From: Aphanomyces cochlioides
Taxonomy: Eukaryota; Oomycota; Saprolegniomycetes; Saprolegniales; Verrucalvaceae
Assembly (NCBI GenBank): GCA_019828595.1
Contig: JAHQRK010000021.1
Span: 1,426,001-1,490,000, forward strand
Direction: 5' to 3'
DNA length: 64,000 nt
Shown: piece by piece, positions 18,883 to 30,663 of the stretch
How the letters are laid out: every line of letters begins with the position of its first letter
Numbering within the stretch: the first letter of the stretch is position 1
Position numbers and translations under genes: made by a program
Notes under the pieces: generated by a model
Told to the model about the DNA's origin: nothing
Seen by the model: the letters and a program-made list of their open reading frames with translations, nothing else
Databases searched by the model: none

Positions 18883-19298
18883 TGCATTGTGTTCTTCGAG
18901 TAGTCTTGAGATTATTCAGTGTGTTTGGCCTCAAGTGGAAGCATAAAAATGGTAATTTCATTCGATGGACAACACAAACGACACTAGCAGACGACAGGAT
19001 CGGCACAGCAGAGTTACACGGCACAATGGCGAAGATTTCTGTTTCATATCAAATTCCACACTGGTTGCTCTGTATTTCTGTTTTTCAGTTGCATGTTGGG
19101 ATTGAATTACGCATCGAGACAATAGCAGCACGACGAAGGCAAGAATGAGACTTTATACAACACAGAGAATGCTCCAGTTGTCGTGATGGCACTCATGTGC
19201 TTGAATTTCCATTCGATTTTTGTTGAAATTTAGATTTTTAATGAAATAGTGAATTATTCTTGAAAATTCGTTGACTTGATCACATTTTGCGAATTTCC
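18883..19298. other. Intergenic, no gene seen
   Basis: 415 bp upstream of the intact ankyrin/TIR-like gene; the final 90 bp are AT-rich and partly resemble the upstream region of copy A. Confidence 0.4.
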
Positions 19299-21854
19299 AT
19301 GCCAAGGGTAAGTCAAGTCACAATGATGAGGATGCCCAAGACAAGTGTGTGTAGAAATTAGAGAATGCGCTCCATGATGCCGCCGAAAGCGGGGATGCAA
19401 AGAAGATTGAAGCTATATTGAGCAAGGGAGTTGAAGTGGATACGCTTGGAGACGATTTGGTATAGTAGAATGAATGAATTCTTCGGTGTTGAAGGCCTTT
19501 CCAGGACGACGTGACGCCGCTGTACAGATCTGCAAGCGAAGGACATGGAGAAGCTGTTGAAATTCTTTTGAAAAACGGAGCAAATGTAAACTTTACAGCT
19601 CCCAGGACCGGAAATACACCATTGATCATTGCTTCCATCCATGGCAATATGGACGTCATTAAGGTGCTACTCAATGATAGCAAATTGGAATTGGACGCAC
19701 AAGACAAGGTATGTCTTGATTTTCGACTTTTATTCACCCTTGTGTCTAGAGAGGAAGCTCATCGCTCTTCTTGGCTGCCAGCAGTGGCAAAAGCGATGTG
19801 GTCCAAGCGTTGTTGGACAAATCGGCAAGTATTGACCTCCCAGACAATGTACGCCAGTTTGAACCTGAAATCAGTGTATCTCATCATCTAGAATGGCAAA
19901 ACGGCGTTGCATATAGCTAGTGAAAAGGGCCATGCTGATGTCGTGAGATTGCTCGTCAAGGGGGCAAACATCGATCTCAAGGACACAGTACGGATTTGAT
20001 TGCAGAACATTTACTCAGCTCAATGTACCCAAGGTTGGATCGACAGCTCTTCATTTGGCCGCAGGAAAGGGCCATCTTGAGGTAGTTGAGGAGCTATTGA
20101 ACGCCTCAGCCGATCCATCCATTGAAAACTTGGTGGCCTGACGACTGTGACAATGTCTCATTTTTTATAGGCAAGAATGACTCCGATCATGAGAGCCTCT
20201 ATGTACAACCACGAACAAGTCGTCTCTCTTCTTGAAAAATATGCAAGTGGCGAAAACCAGGTAGCCTTTCGATTCCACTGGAGCAAGTCCTAATTCCCAT
20301 CATAGACAGCACATTTGGATGTTGCTGGCATCCTCCAAGACAATACAGCATTCAAACGATGGGTTTGTAAATGCTGGAAATTGCTTGACTGGCATTCGTA
20401 GCTTCAAGAGCGAGCTGCTCCGCCCAAGCCTCCACTCCAGCGGGTGAAGGACACCTTTCTTGTATCATCACTTACCAACTTGAGTTTAGACCGAGTCAAT
20501 TCTGCCGCCATTGGATTGGTCAAGCGTGCCCGCCCCAACTTCTCAATCTGCAGGACCAAGCATGGGAGTGACAATGCAATTTGTCCGCCAGTGGATGGAT
20601 GAACGCGGTGGACGTGAGGCGTTCAGAGGTCTTCTAACAAAAGATGTCTGCCGCCAATTTCTCAAGCCATTCACCCAGTCATCCACTCTGTCTTTGGTCG
20701 ACCATCTATTGAGCATTCCAGGGGGCGAAAAACATATCCGTCCAGCTAAATGGTTCGTGAGTCATGCGTGGCAGTACTTGTTTGTTGAAACGATGGACGC
20801 AATTGAAAACTTTCTGGACGAGCAAGACGACCAAGACGCTGGTTTTTGGTTTTGTATGTTCAACAACAATCAGCACGAGCCATCAGATGACAACGTGGAT
20901 ATGTTTTTGACAAAATTTCGAGGCTCTCTTACATCAATTGGCCAAGTAGTCATGGTCGTCCATCCTTGGCATTCTCCTGAATCACTCAAGCGTCTCTGGT
21001 GCGTTTTTGAGCTTTACGTAGCAAGGGAAATCAAATGTCGCTTTGAGCTTGCTATGTCACGCAATGAAAAGCAAGCTTTCATTGAAGATATGAAGTCTGA
21101 TGCTTTTCCATATCTTGACAAGCTGAGCCATATTAATTGCGCCAAGTGCGAAGCGTCCAAGCGCATGGATCGAACTAAAATCGAACGCATCATCGCTCCT
21201 GTGGGCTACCCAAACCTGGATAAGATGATTTATAAGTGCATGAACGAATGGATCGAATGCAGCATTGACCAGCAAATCCGAATTGCTCGCCGAGACAAAG
21301 ATTGTACTAAACTGGCGACTTGGCTTGAAATCAAAGGACGATTCCACACCGAGCAGAAGCAACTGGAGAAGGCCGAAGCTTGTTTTGCTGAAGCGCATGG
21401 ACTGTACAATGAACTGGAGAAACAACCCGAATTACGACGCACCACCGCAGCCTCTGCTTATCTTCTTGTTTTGAGAGACGAACCCATTGCGGCATGGGAA
21501 AGCGTGCTGAACGATTGTATAGTCTACCAGACGACTCATCTTGGGCCAAAGCACCCCGACACACTTGCTTCAAAGTATTATTTGGCAATCGGTCTCTTCC
21601 TGATGCGAAATCGTGCCAAAGAGGTCAAGATGCTTCTCCGAGAATGTTCCGAATCGCTTACTGATCCCACACACCCTCGAGTGTTGAGAATACGTTATGA
21701 ATATGGTCGTGCCTTGCACCGGAGTGGAGAGAATGCCATGGCTCTGTCGATCATCGAAGATGTCTTCGAGAAGCAAAAGGCAGTCCTCGTCTGTCATCAT
21801 CCTCACTTTGTTGACACTGAAAACTTTTTAGCAGAGCTCCGTGCTCAAATGTAG
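19299..21854 (+). CDS. Ankyrin - TIR-like - TPR protein (copy B, intact)
   Basis: Predicted 721 aa from ten exons: 19299-19307, 19355-19459, 19505-19708, 19750-19848, 19892-19987, 20034-20132, 20171-20260, 20306-20362, 20402-20443, 20490-21854. All nine introns are 38-47 nt and in phase 0. Residues 4-234 are ankyrin repeats (TPLYRSASEGHGEAVEILL, TALHLAAGKGHLEVV). Residues 350-450 form a TIR-like fold: WFVSHAW (strand A), FWFCMFNNNQH, VVMVVHPW (strand D), then RLWCVFELYVA. The WCxxE pattern matches the helix that carries the catalytic Glu in TIR NADases; here it would be Glu441. Residues 520-715 contain TPR-like helices with the kinesin-light-chain type block GPKHPDTLASKYYLA. Sensor, effector-like and repeat domains in one chain resemble innate immune receptors, but the function is unproven. 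Copy A upstream is a damaged duplicate. Confidence 0.8.
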
Positions 21855-22225
21855 TTACAGTAGCTGCACCGGAAAGTCTCCATGGCTCTCAACCATAATG
21901 AAAACTCACAAATGTTCTCCCGTTCGATTTCCTTTGTCGATCATGCGGAATACCTAGAGATCTCATGCCGACACAGTACTATTTGTCGGTAGTCAACTTC
22001 GTTGCAAACTTTCAAGCCAAAATTCTGCTGAGAGCTTGCACGACACTATTCGGAATTGTCTAAATAGAACTGAGCGCTCTTATTGTGTTAAGCTGAGTGT
22101 CTCTCAAGCTAATCCTTTCGTCCTCTGGGCATGGCGTTGAAAGGCCGGAGTGAAACCGAAACCGACTGAAACGGTGGTCGTTTCATTGACTGCGGTTTAA
22201 TACATGTATAAAACAAATCTGCATC
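21855..22225. other. Intergenic, no gene seen
   Basis: 370 bp. The first part contains tccatggctct, also found just after copy A, so the duplication reaches a little into the 3' flank. No gene seen. Confidence 0.4.
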
Positions 22226-23298
22226 ATGGCCAAGAAAACAAAGAGGCCGTCGACGGCGCCGACTGCAAAGGATGTGCAGAATGCAGACAGGAGCGCCTTC
22301 TTTGGGTATTTGAGCATGCTGGCCCTGTCCCTCCAGTTTGGTCTTCAGCCTCTTCTCAATCGGGCGTTTGCTGGAAACGTCAAGAGCAAGGCATTCATGG
22401 TCATTGTGTGCGAAGGGTGCAAGCTTACGCTGGCTGCAGCGTCACTGGGAGTCAAGCTTCGAAAGGAGCCAGGTATGCTGCGCACGTGGAATCTTGTGGA
22501 CAGTCTTAAGCTCTCTGGCCTTCCCGCGTGCACGTACGCTGTCCAGAATGTGCTGATCCAGCTCTCCATGCAACACCTAACGCCACTGGAATTCAACCTC
22601 ATCAACCAGTCCAAGCTCCTCTGGACCGCAGTCTTCGTTTTCGTCCTATTAAATCGCCGCTTTTCCATGTACCAGTGCCGTACAGTCGAGTTTCATGTTC
22701 CCAACACTGACGTTTTCCGTAGTTGCCATGGCAATGCTTATGGGCGCCTCTCTTCTTCTCTCAGCGCCTGGATCCAATGAAGTGCACGAGTTGAGCAGTG
22801 ATCGGTTCTACTATGGCTTTGTTCCTGTCATTGTTGCAAGCATCCTCTCTGGCCTTGGAGCAGCCATGACTCAACTGTCTCTGCAGACACACGCTCGTGA
22901 TGCTTCCGTGGTTACGATCGAACTGTGTGTCTACGGCTCCCTCTTTCTGCTTGGAAATATGATCATGCAGCCGACAAGCTTGTCGTTCGAAGGATGGACG
23001 ATCTTCACGCTCATTCCTGCCATTAGCACGGCAGCAGGTGGTCTCTTGGTCGGCACGGTACGATATCATTCAGCTCGTCTTGTTCACAAGAGCGTAGGTG
23101 ACACAATTTGCCGGTGGTGTGATGAAGTCCTACTCACTCATTGGGGGCATTGCTCTTACTGGCATCCTGGAATCCTTTCTGTACGACAAGGCTTTGTCCA
23201 ACGATCTCTACATTGCGTCTGGCCTTGTCGTCGCCAGCATGTACATCTACAGTGCCTACCCATACCGGGCTCCAGCCCCAGAAAAGAAAGACCAGTAA
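22226..23298 (+). CDS. Nucleotide-sugar transporter (SLC35A-like)
   Basis: Predicted 329 aa from exons 22226-22679, 22723-23057 and 23098-23298 (introns of 43 and 40 nt). Golgi/ER antiporter exchanging nucleotide sugars for nucleoside monophosphates, by family. About ten hydrophobic segments are visible. Family blocks: YAVQNVLIQLSMQHLTPLEF followed by NQSKLLWTAVFVFVLLNRRF (the YxxxNxLxF... QxKIxxTAxFxxxxLxRxL signature), GFVPVIVASILSGLGAAM, then TQFAGGVMKSYSLIGGIAL and SGLVVASMYIYSAYP at the C-terminus. A Lys-rich N-terminus (MAKKTKRP) lies on the cytosolic side. The sugar specificity cannot be assigned. Its stop is only 17 bp from the stop of the convergent TPR gene. Confidence 0.85.
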
Positions 23299-23315
23299 AT
23301 GCAGAAATGGTGATC

Positions 23316-26300
23316 TCATTCCACAGATTTTTGTTCTTGCACTGGAGGTTCATTCGTAGTCACATCTGTCGCTTGGTCAGCAGTCAAGTCGCTCCTTACA
23401 CTGGCATCGTGAGTATGGGAATCTCCTTCTACAACTCCAGTAGGAGAATCTTGACTCGATAATACCGCAGCAGTCTCCACAGACGGCAAAGAATTTGCCA
23501 TGAGCTGTGTCGGTTGCATCTCTGCTGGAAGGCTGTGCAATATTGTTGGTTCTGTCTTGCCATGTTGGTTATCATCCTGCTGAGTCTTGGCAGCATCCGA
23601 TGTCTCAAGAGAATTGGTAGTTGTAATTTCGTCCTCTTGAGTCGATAGACTGCTCTCGCCAACTTGGTCATTACTCTGCTGACTCTTGGAAGCATTGGAT
23701 GTTTCAAGAGAATTGGCGGTGGTAGTTTCTTCCTGTTGAGTCGGTAGACTGCTTTCCTGGGGATCAGGAGCTGTCAGTTTCGGCACATCTTGTAATAATG
23801 ATGAGGAAGGCTCCTCTGGTTCACTCAAAACTTCGGTATTTTGTTGCTCTGTAGCTGAAGATACATTCACTTGGTCGCCTGTTAAACGGGCTTCTGCTGG
23901 TTCCACTGACCGCGGCGTTGAAACTTGATCGCTGTGCGGTTTATCCGAATTCATTGGAGTGTCCCATGATTCGATTGGAGATGGCGATTCAGTAGCCTCC
24001 TGTGATATTGGCCCTCCCTCTTGTGTGCGTGGTGCAATTTCTGTGTCAGTCGGAGCAAGAGGACTGCTGTGAATTGATTCGGGTTCTGGGAACAGATTGC
24101 TTGTTGTATGGTGTTGCTCGACATTGGTAGGTTCAGCGACGACTAGCTGGCTCCCCAGTAGAGCATTTTCTTTAGTCTCTGGTTCAGCGACCACTATTTG
24201 GGTTGAAAGAATTGTATTTGCTTCGGTCGATGGAAGGATATCAGCTTCATTGGATTCATGACTGCTTTCTTGACGTTCAGGTCCGCTTTCGACTTCAAGA
24301 GATTGTAGGTCGAAACTATTCTCAACTACAGAAGAAATCTCCCCATGTTCGTCTCCATCAGTGAGGCTACCTGGTTCGACCTCAATGGGAAGCAAATCTT
24401 GTGGAGTCAGAGGAGTGCTCGAGTCCTGTTTTTCGGTTGTATCTTGCGTGTCAGCTTCACTGCTTGAGGCGTCTGTTTCTGAAGTTAATGGCTTAGAAGT
24501 ATCGTCAGTAGTATGTGAATCGGATTGTGCTGGTGTGTCATCGCTCGATATTTTCACAAAATTGCCTTCGGTTGATGTCACAGTTAAAGGCTTCATACCA
24601 TGGTCCACTTTTTCGCCAGCAGGCTCTTGTCGATCAAGCGATGCCGCTTCACTTTCGACAGGAGTGCTTTCCACATTCTCCACAACTTTGTCCACCGACA
24701 CTGATTGACTTTCCTGTGTTTTTCCGTCTTCAAGAAGGGTCGAAGGATCTGACGTTGCATCACTTCCACCATTCAGCAATGTTTCAGCGTCTGTTGGTGT
24801 GGGTTCTAGACTTGAAGGAACACTCGCAGCGACTGCTTTTGATTCTGATGGCGAGTATGCGGGTTCGCTTGGTCTAACTCCTTCGGACTCCGCTGTTAAA
24901 ACGCCTGCGAATTGCTCTCTAACACCATCAGAGCCAACTTTTGTGTACTCAGTCAACGCTGACTCCAGATGTTGAACACTTGATACGATTGTCAATGATA
25001 TAGAGGCATCGACCGTTGTGCTCGATGAAGTCTCAACGATCGATTTTCTTTCCAATGGCTCTTGGGCGTTCTCGACTTCTTCAACTGACTGTGCTGGCTG
25101 CGTTTTGTCCTGAGTTATTGATTCGATGGATGCAGCACTTGGAATTGCATCTGTGGTCAATGTTTCGCACTTTGTGCCGAGTCCACATGAGATCTCTGAA
25201 GATGCATCCTTGTGGGCAGTCTTATCCATTCTTGATTCATTCGTCGATGAACATTCACTGGGTCTTGTGACTGCCTGGCAGTTCTTGTCTTCAATTGTTT
25301 CCAGTTTTGTAGCTGTTACTTCAGTGGTTGATTCTTCAATGACTCTCGCTATTTCGTTTTGTCGTTTGGAAGGCGAGCTTGAAGGCGGAACAACCAAAGC
25401 TTCAGTAGATTGCGTCGTCGGCTCTACGGACGACGTCGTGCTTTCAGTAAAGATTTGAGTTTGAGGTTTAGGTTCGGACACTCTAGTTGACTCGTCTGCC
25501 TTTTCAGTCCCTGGCACAATTATCAGAGCTTCGTCAATCTTCACGTCGTCATTTCGTAGTGCTTCAGCAGACGTTACCTCTTGCTTTGATTCACACACTT
25601 GTAATTCTGACGGTTCTTTTTCTGACTGCTTTTCAGCCCCGTGCTCATTTGGATGGGCTTGTGGGTTGATCGTTACAATCTCTTCGCGCGTAGGCCTTTC
25701 GATTTCAACAATTTCAGGCACAACCTGAGCTGCTAATAGTTCGCTCTCAGTGTCACCAGTCTGAAGTTGTGAAATGCTCGAATCACGTGCTGTGATTGAC
25801 CTCATTCGACTTGAAAGGGGTCTCTCTGCAATCCGTACAGCCATCACGGTCTGTATATTTGTATCTGCTCGTTCCATATCGTCCAATTTAAGTGGAGGCA
25901 AGCGAACAGCCTCCAAATGACTCTTCCTCTCTTCATCCACCTGTAATCTCGATTCCCTATGGCTACCAAGTGGTCTCGATCCCTGTCGCGATGGGCTCTT
26001 GATGGGAGGCAGCTCAGTTTTGAGGCTGCGGGGACTTGTTACAAGATTTGCTGGTCTTTTTGACTTTTCTGGAGATAATTCCTTCAAGGTATTAAGCTTC
26101 GGCAATCGTCAACGTACAAACCTGCAGGTATTTCGGTCGAGGAGGACTTAGACTTGACTTCGTCGGACTCTTTGTCATCGTTTCCTTTGCAGCTTTTGAA
26201 TGCAGTGTGCGACGGGCTAATTGAAAGAGTGATACGCTTGGTTAAGCGCGTATAGTACCTGCGACGTAGGAGTTGGTGAGTGCTATCGAAACTCCATGAG

Positions 26301-27253
26301 CAGCTCCTAAATATTGCTCTGCTAGCCCCACGCCCTAGAATACAATGAGCTCGTGAAATAGAAAATTCCACCTTTTGGTATGATGCGACGCTGTCGCTAT
26401 ACTGGTGCAAGTACTCCTGCTCGACGCCGAGGTTGTGGTACGCAATGCAGAGTACAGACACGCGATCTTTGTTAATATCGAGTGATTTGAGATCCTTTCC
26501 TACTGGGAATGAAATCGATAGAAAAATGAGTCTACCTGCTGAAAAGAGTTCTTCTTGGAGAAGAATAAGCGCCGACTGGACGTGCTCAATTGCCTGAGTA
26601 TGTTTCCCCATGGTTGAATACACGGCGCACAGATTTAGATGTGTGTCAGCAGTTGTGTGGAGCTTTTTAAGTTTAATTTCAATGGCCAATGCACGCTTGA
26701 GGCAACTCAATGCTCCATGAAGCTTGCCTACACTGTTTTCACAGTTCAGCAGCAAAATTGGAGTAAAGTAACCGGCGGTAATAGCAAGCCATATTGTTGA
26801 GCGTCGTAGCTCGTTCCTGGGGATGATGCTCTGTAAGAATCTCTGCCTTCTTCAGTAATTCTAATGTAATCGTGTATTTTTCTGCATTGGGTAGATCAGC
26901 CCAGAAAATCATCTTAACGACTTGCCTTGCTGAAGGAATGTCATGGAAAGAAGATTGCACATTTCTGACACAGCCTTGCATGATTCACGAACCTACGTAG
27001 CCATTAGGATGTTCCTATCCACAATGGAAAAGTACGCACTTCTGTACTGTCTAGTCCGAAAAAGTGCCGCCTCAAGACGAGTGCTCGCTCCATGCATTCG
27101 AGTGCAGCCACATAGTTTCCCTGTATTTTTGCATTAAGACGGAATTGGGAGAGGAAGAAATACCTGAAGTTGGTACTGGACACATTGCTCGTCGAGTTTT
27201 TGTAGTGCTTGGAGCTGGGACTGCTCGGTTGCTACCTCGGTGGACACAACCAT
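23316..27253 (-). CDS. TPR protein with very long acidic disordered tail
   Basis: Predicted 1202 aa from nine exons (minus strand): 27253-27164, 27120-27040, 26992-26926, 26881-26773, 26732-26536, 26499-26372, 26334-26259, 26216-26122, 26081-23316. The third intron (26925-26882) starts GC in a perfect AAG|GCAAGT context; all others are GT-AG, 36-47 nt. Residues 1-290 are TPR-like helices: NYVAALECMERALVLRRHFF, TTLNNMACYYRRVGKLHGAL, THLNLCAVYSTMGKHTQAIE and AYHNLGVEQEYLHQYSDSV. This N-terminus resembles TPR proteins common in flagellate protists. The last ~920 residues are low-complexity Ser/Thr/Glu/Asp/Gln with near-repeats around SLETS(N/D)A and TQ(E/Q)(E/D)EITT, probably disordered. Function unknown; a scaffold is the natural guess. 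It shares a 104-bp divergent promoter with the exonuclease gene. Confidence 0.75.
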
Positions 27254-27357
27254 GTTGACTGTGGTGGTTTCAATGAAACCGATAGGTTTTAAACCAGTGT
27301 TTCAAACGCGTACTTTTTACGTAGTAGACGTCTCGAACGGTTTTTGATTGGACCAAG

Positions 27358-28286
27358 ATGATGCGTCGATGCTTCTCAAGTCGACGAGGGCGATGGCGGA
27401 ATGGCGGCGGAGATGAGGAAGACGCGTTGGTGGATTCTAAATTTGGCAAGAAGACCATGAACAAAGTGAACGCGTTGTTGGCGGCACATCGTGAAAAGTC
27501 ATATGGACCGAGAATTCCGTCGGCAAAAGAAGCGATGCGCTTCAAAAAAGCCATGGCCAAGAAGCAAGAGCGCAAACTGTCACCAGCATATCTTGCACAG
27601 CCCATCTTTCGACCAGGTAGTCCAGCGAGAGAGCTCTTTGGGAACAAAACCATGCTCGATTATGAAGACAAAGTGCCCGAGACAGTATTTCCAGGGACGA
27701 TCCATGTCATTTCTACTCTTGAAGAGGAAATGATGCTTCGATCAACCTTGGAAGCAATCAAGATCGTCGGCGTTGACTGTGAAATGAAACCCAACATGTT
27801 CCGCAGCTTCGCATCTGGTCCCATCGCGCTTGTTCAATTGGCATCCCACGACGTGTCGATTCTGTACCGTGTTCGTTGGGATGGAGCATGGAGTAAGTTG
27901 CTACCTGCTTTTCGTCTGACCGGCATAATTCAGATCCCACGTTAACGTTTCCGGGCCTTTCGCATGTCATGGCAGCGTCTAACGTAGTCAAAGTCGGTCA
28001 TGGCTGTGATTTGGACTTCAAAGGCATGCAAGAATGCGGCCTGGCGACAAATATTTCGAGCACTGTCGACACACTGCCAGTTGCTTCAAAGGTGGGCTGT
28101 CTCAAGCCAAATCTGCGTGCCATGGGAATGGTCTGGCGCAGTGTCCAAGTGTCCAAGGCCATGCAGACGTCTGATTGGGAAGCCGCTGTGCTTTCGCCTG
28201 AGCAGGTTCAATACGCAGCCACGGATGCATGGTTGGCTCGGCAAGGTTGGTCTATTCTCCATGCGGCTCCTGAATCTTCCTTGTAG
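27358..28286 (+). CDS. DEDDy 3'-5' exonuclease (WRN/RNase D type)
   Basis: Predicted 295 aa from exons 27358-27892 and 27934-28286 (41-nt intron, consensus GTAAGT). Two-metal 3'-5' exonuclease domain in the second half: IVGVDCEM carries the Asp and Glu of ExoI, VVKVGHGCDLDFKGM the Asp of ExoII, and YAATDAWLARQ the Tyr and Asp of ExoIII, all catalytic residues being present. The N-terminus (MMRRCFSSRRGRWRN) is Arg/Ser-rich without acids and could be a mitochondrial presequence; a basic region with a KKAMAKKQERK helix follows. The substrate (DNA or RNA) is not evident. There is no helicase domain, so this is a stand-alone exonuclease. Confidence 0.85.
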
Positions 28287-28430
28287 TCATGCTTGGGCTC
28301 ATGCAGTTTGAACCTGCACGGCAGTTCTTGGCCCCGAGAAATTATTCTCCCGACGCGTCTTCATTGGTGACAGATAGGCAAGCCATTCTTGACGCGCTCC
28401 TCTCTGCAGCAAGTGAGGAACAATAGACAT

Positions 28431-30457
28431 TTATATATCCATGGCCAAGTCGTATTCGACGACGTCGTCAACTTCGTCGCTGCTTTGACTCTTTGTTTCC
28501 TCGCCGTTCCGACTTTTTGTTTCCTCCACTTGCTGGGATACATGAGTGCTTGGAAACCAGCCACGTGCGCCTGCCTGTGATAAATTGATGCCTTCGCACC
28601 AAATGGATTCATTGTCTTGATGTATGACAGCGACAGAATCTCCAGGAGATATCGCCAATTCATCGGCCTGACTTGGCTCGAAGACCCAACTACAGATTGC
28701 CACAGGAAGCCATTCGACATAAGTGCAAGGGAACCAACCAATTTCGGTTGAGTCTAGCCTCTGAGCACACCACCAACCATCGTCAGGAGTCTCCAGAACA
28801 AACAGCAACTCATGGACAGTTAGACACAGCTCTGACGCAGGATCGGCTGGTTCATATGAACTGACTGCGCGAACTACGCCAAGGAGAGACATTTGCTGGG
28901 GCTCTTCAACAGGGTGTTGTATATTTTCGTAGAGCCATTCGACGTACGTACATGGAAACCAGCCGATGAAGAGGGTGTCATGCTTTTTATGGCCCCGCCA
29001 CCAGCCATTTTCATCCATCTCAGTAACAACAACAACGTCGTCCATGGCCAAACTAAGTTCTGTGTCATCGGAGGCAGAGTAGTCAGCAACAACACGAACG
29101 AGAGCTCGGTTTTCCAGTAAACGCTGTCTTGCCATGGTTAGCCAAAAGCGGGCAATCGCAGTGGTGGCTTGAGCTAAGCAAATCTCGTCTTCTGACCACC
29201 ATATCCACTCGTTGCTTTGCTCAGTCGTAAACCAGAAGCCTCGAATTGCAGGAACCCAGTAGTACCAAAGGCCCCAGGAATCATCAAACCACCAGCGACC
29301 ACCATCTAAAGGCTTGGAATTCTTGTACCAGCCGTATAAGGTTGAAGGTTGAGGCACATTTCTGAAAAATGGGTGTTGGAGAAGTTCTTCAGCGGCAGGA
29401 CGCAATTCAGGGTCTTTCGTGAAGCAAGCAATTAGAAAATCTTGGGCATCCGAAGATAATTTAGGTGGAAGATCTGGAATAGTCGTCTCTGAGGCTATGT
29501 GAAACATGGCAGTGAGAGGATTAGAGAAGGCACTCTTCAGGGATGTTAAGCACTACTGTAGTAGAATGTCGAACGTACCCACGGTGGCTTTCCCGTCGCC
29601 ATCTCAATCACACAGCAACCCACACTCCAAATATCTGACTTTGTCCATCCGTCGCTTCCACGAGCATCAGCACGAATGATTTCGGGAGACATCCAAAATG
29701 GCGAGCCAACACCGTTCTCAGCTGATCTATGTTGAGCCCAAGTTAGAGTGAAGTTGACTATGAAAAATACCTCGTCAAATCATCCACGGAGATCGTTGAA
29801 ACGTCGGTGGTGAGCTTGGCCGCGCCAAAGTCGGCAATCTTAATGCAGCCACTGTCACATAAAAGGAGATTTGCACATTTGAGGTCTCGGTGAGCGATCC
29901 CACGAGAATGCAAGTATCGTAATCCTTGCAATAATTGCGATGCGTAAGCTGCGATAATCGATTCATCCAACAATCCGAATGACTTGATAAGGCTATCATT
30001 GACAGTGATTTCAGGGCACATGACCAAACTCACCCGCTGACTGAACCGAGGGGTAAATACTCCATGTAAATGTTATAGATGTTTCCATCTTGTTCTAAGG
30101 GTAGTTTTGGTCACAGGCAGCTTTGTCCAGATCACCCACCTGCCCCATAATACTCGACAACATGGGGATGATAAAGAGACAAACCAATCTGGATTTCTTG
30201 TACGATATTCTCGATTGACTCTTCCTCCACTGGAACGAATGTACCTTCAATCTCATCAAGACCACAGCCCCGAATTCGCACTTGCTTCACAGCCATCATG
30301 GTCGCCCTGTCGAAGTGAATTCAATTTCAACATGAATAACTTACGACGAGAGATGAAGGCCACAATAGACTTTGCCGTAGCGACCACGACCGATGAGCTT
30401 TCCACGCTGCCATACAAACAACTGCTCCTCGTCCATGAACAGAGAGCTGCCTGACAT
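28431..30457 (-). CDS. MAPKKK-like protein kinase with three SH3 domains
   Basis: Predicted 604 aa from six exons (minus strand): 30457-30345, 30306-30140, 30094-30034, 29992-29771, 29726-29579, 29534-28431; introns of 38-45 nt. The kinase lies at about residues 15-290: [12 protein letters not shown] (P-loop), MMAVKQV (Lys), [17 protein letters not shown] (hinge), [13 protein letters not shown] (HRD), IADFGAAKL (DFG), [11 protein letters not shown] (APE-like) and [19 protein letters not shown], a STE11/MEKK pattern. A Trp-rich linker ([17 protein letters not shown]) follows, then three SH3 domains beginning [35 protein letters not shown] and [15 protein letters not shown], the first two ending [11 protein letters not shown] and the third GWFPSTHV. 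The tail is short and acidic. All kinase catalytic motifs are intact. It presumably acts in a MAPK cascade with SH3-mediated assembly. Confidence 0.85.
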
Positions 30458-30663
30458 GTATCAGGATGTAACGAATCGATTCGAATCGGTTTCATCCAGT
30501 CACCACAAGTCAGACTACCCGACCTCTTGTTCAACTTTCAAATTCAATGGTAATCGACGACGCACGGACAATCACTACATTCCAGAAAGATGCGACCTTA
30601 CATTTTTATGACGCACTTGATGAGAAAACGCTATTGCAGAAGAGTCCCATGGAAGAATGCCGT

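Noticed and set aside
24361..25669. Several plus-strand frames over the acidic-tail gene
   Set aside because: Antisense to a 922-codon open exon; Leu/Ser-rich translations are complements of Glu/Ser codons.
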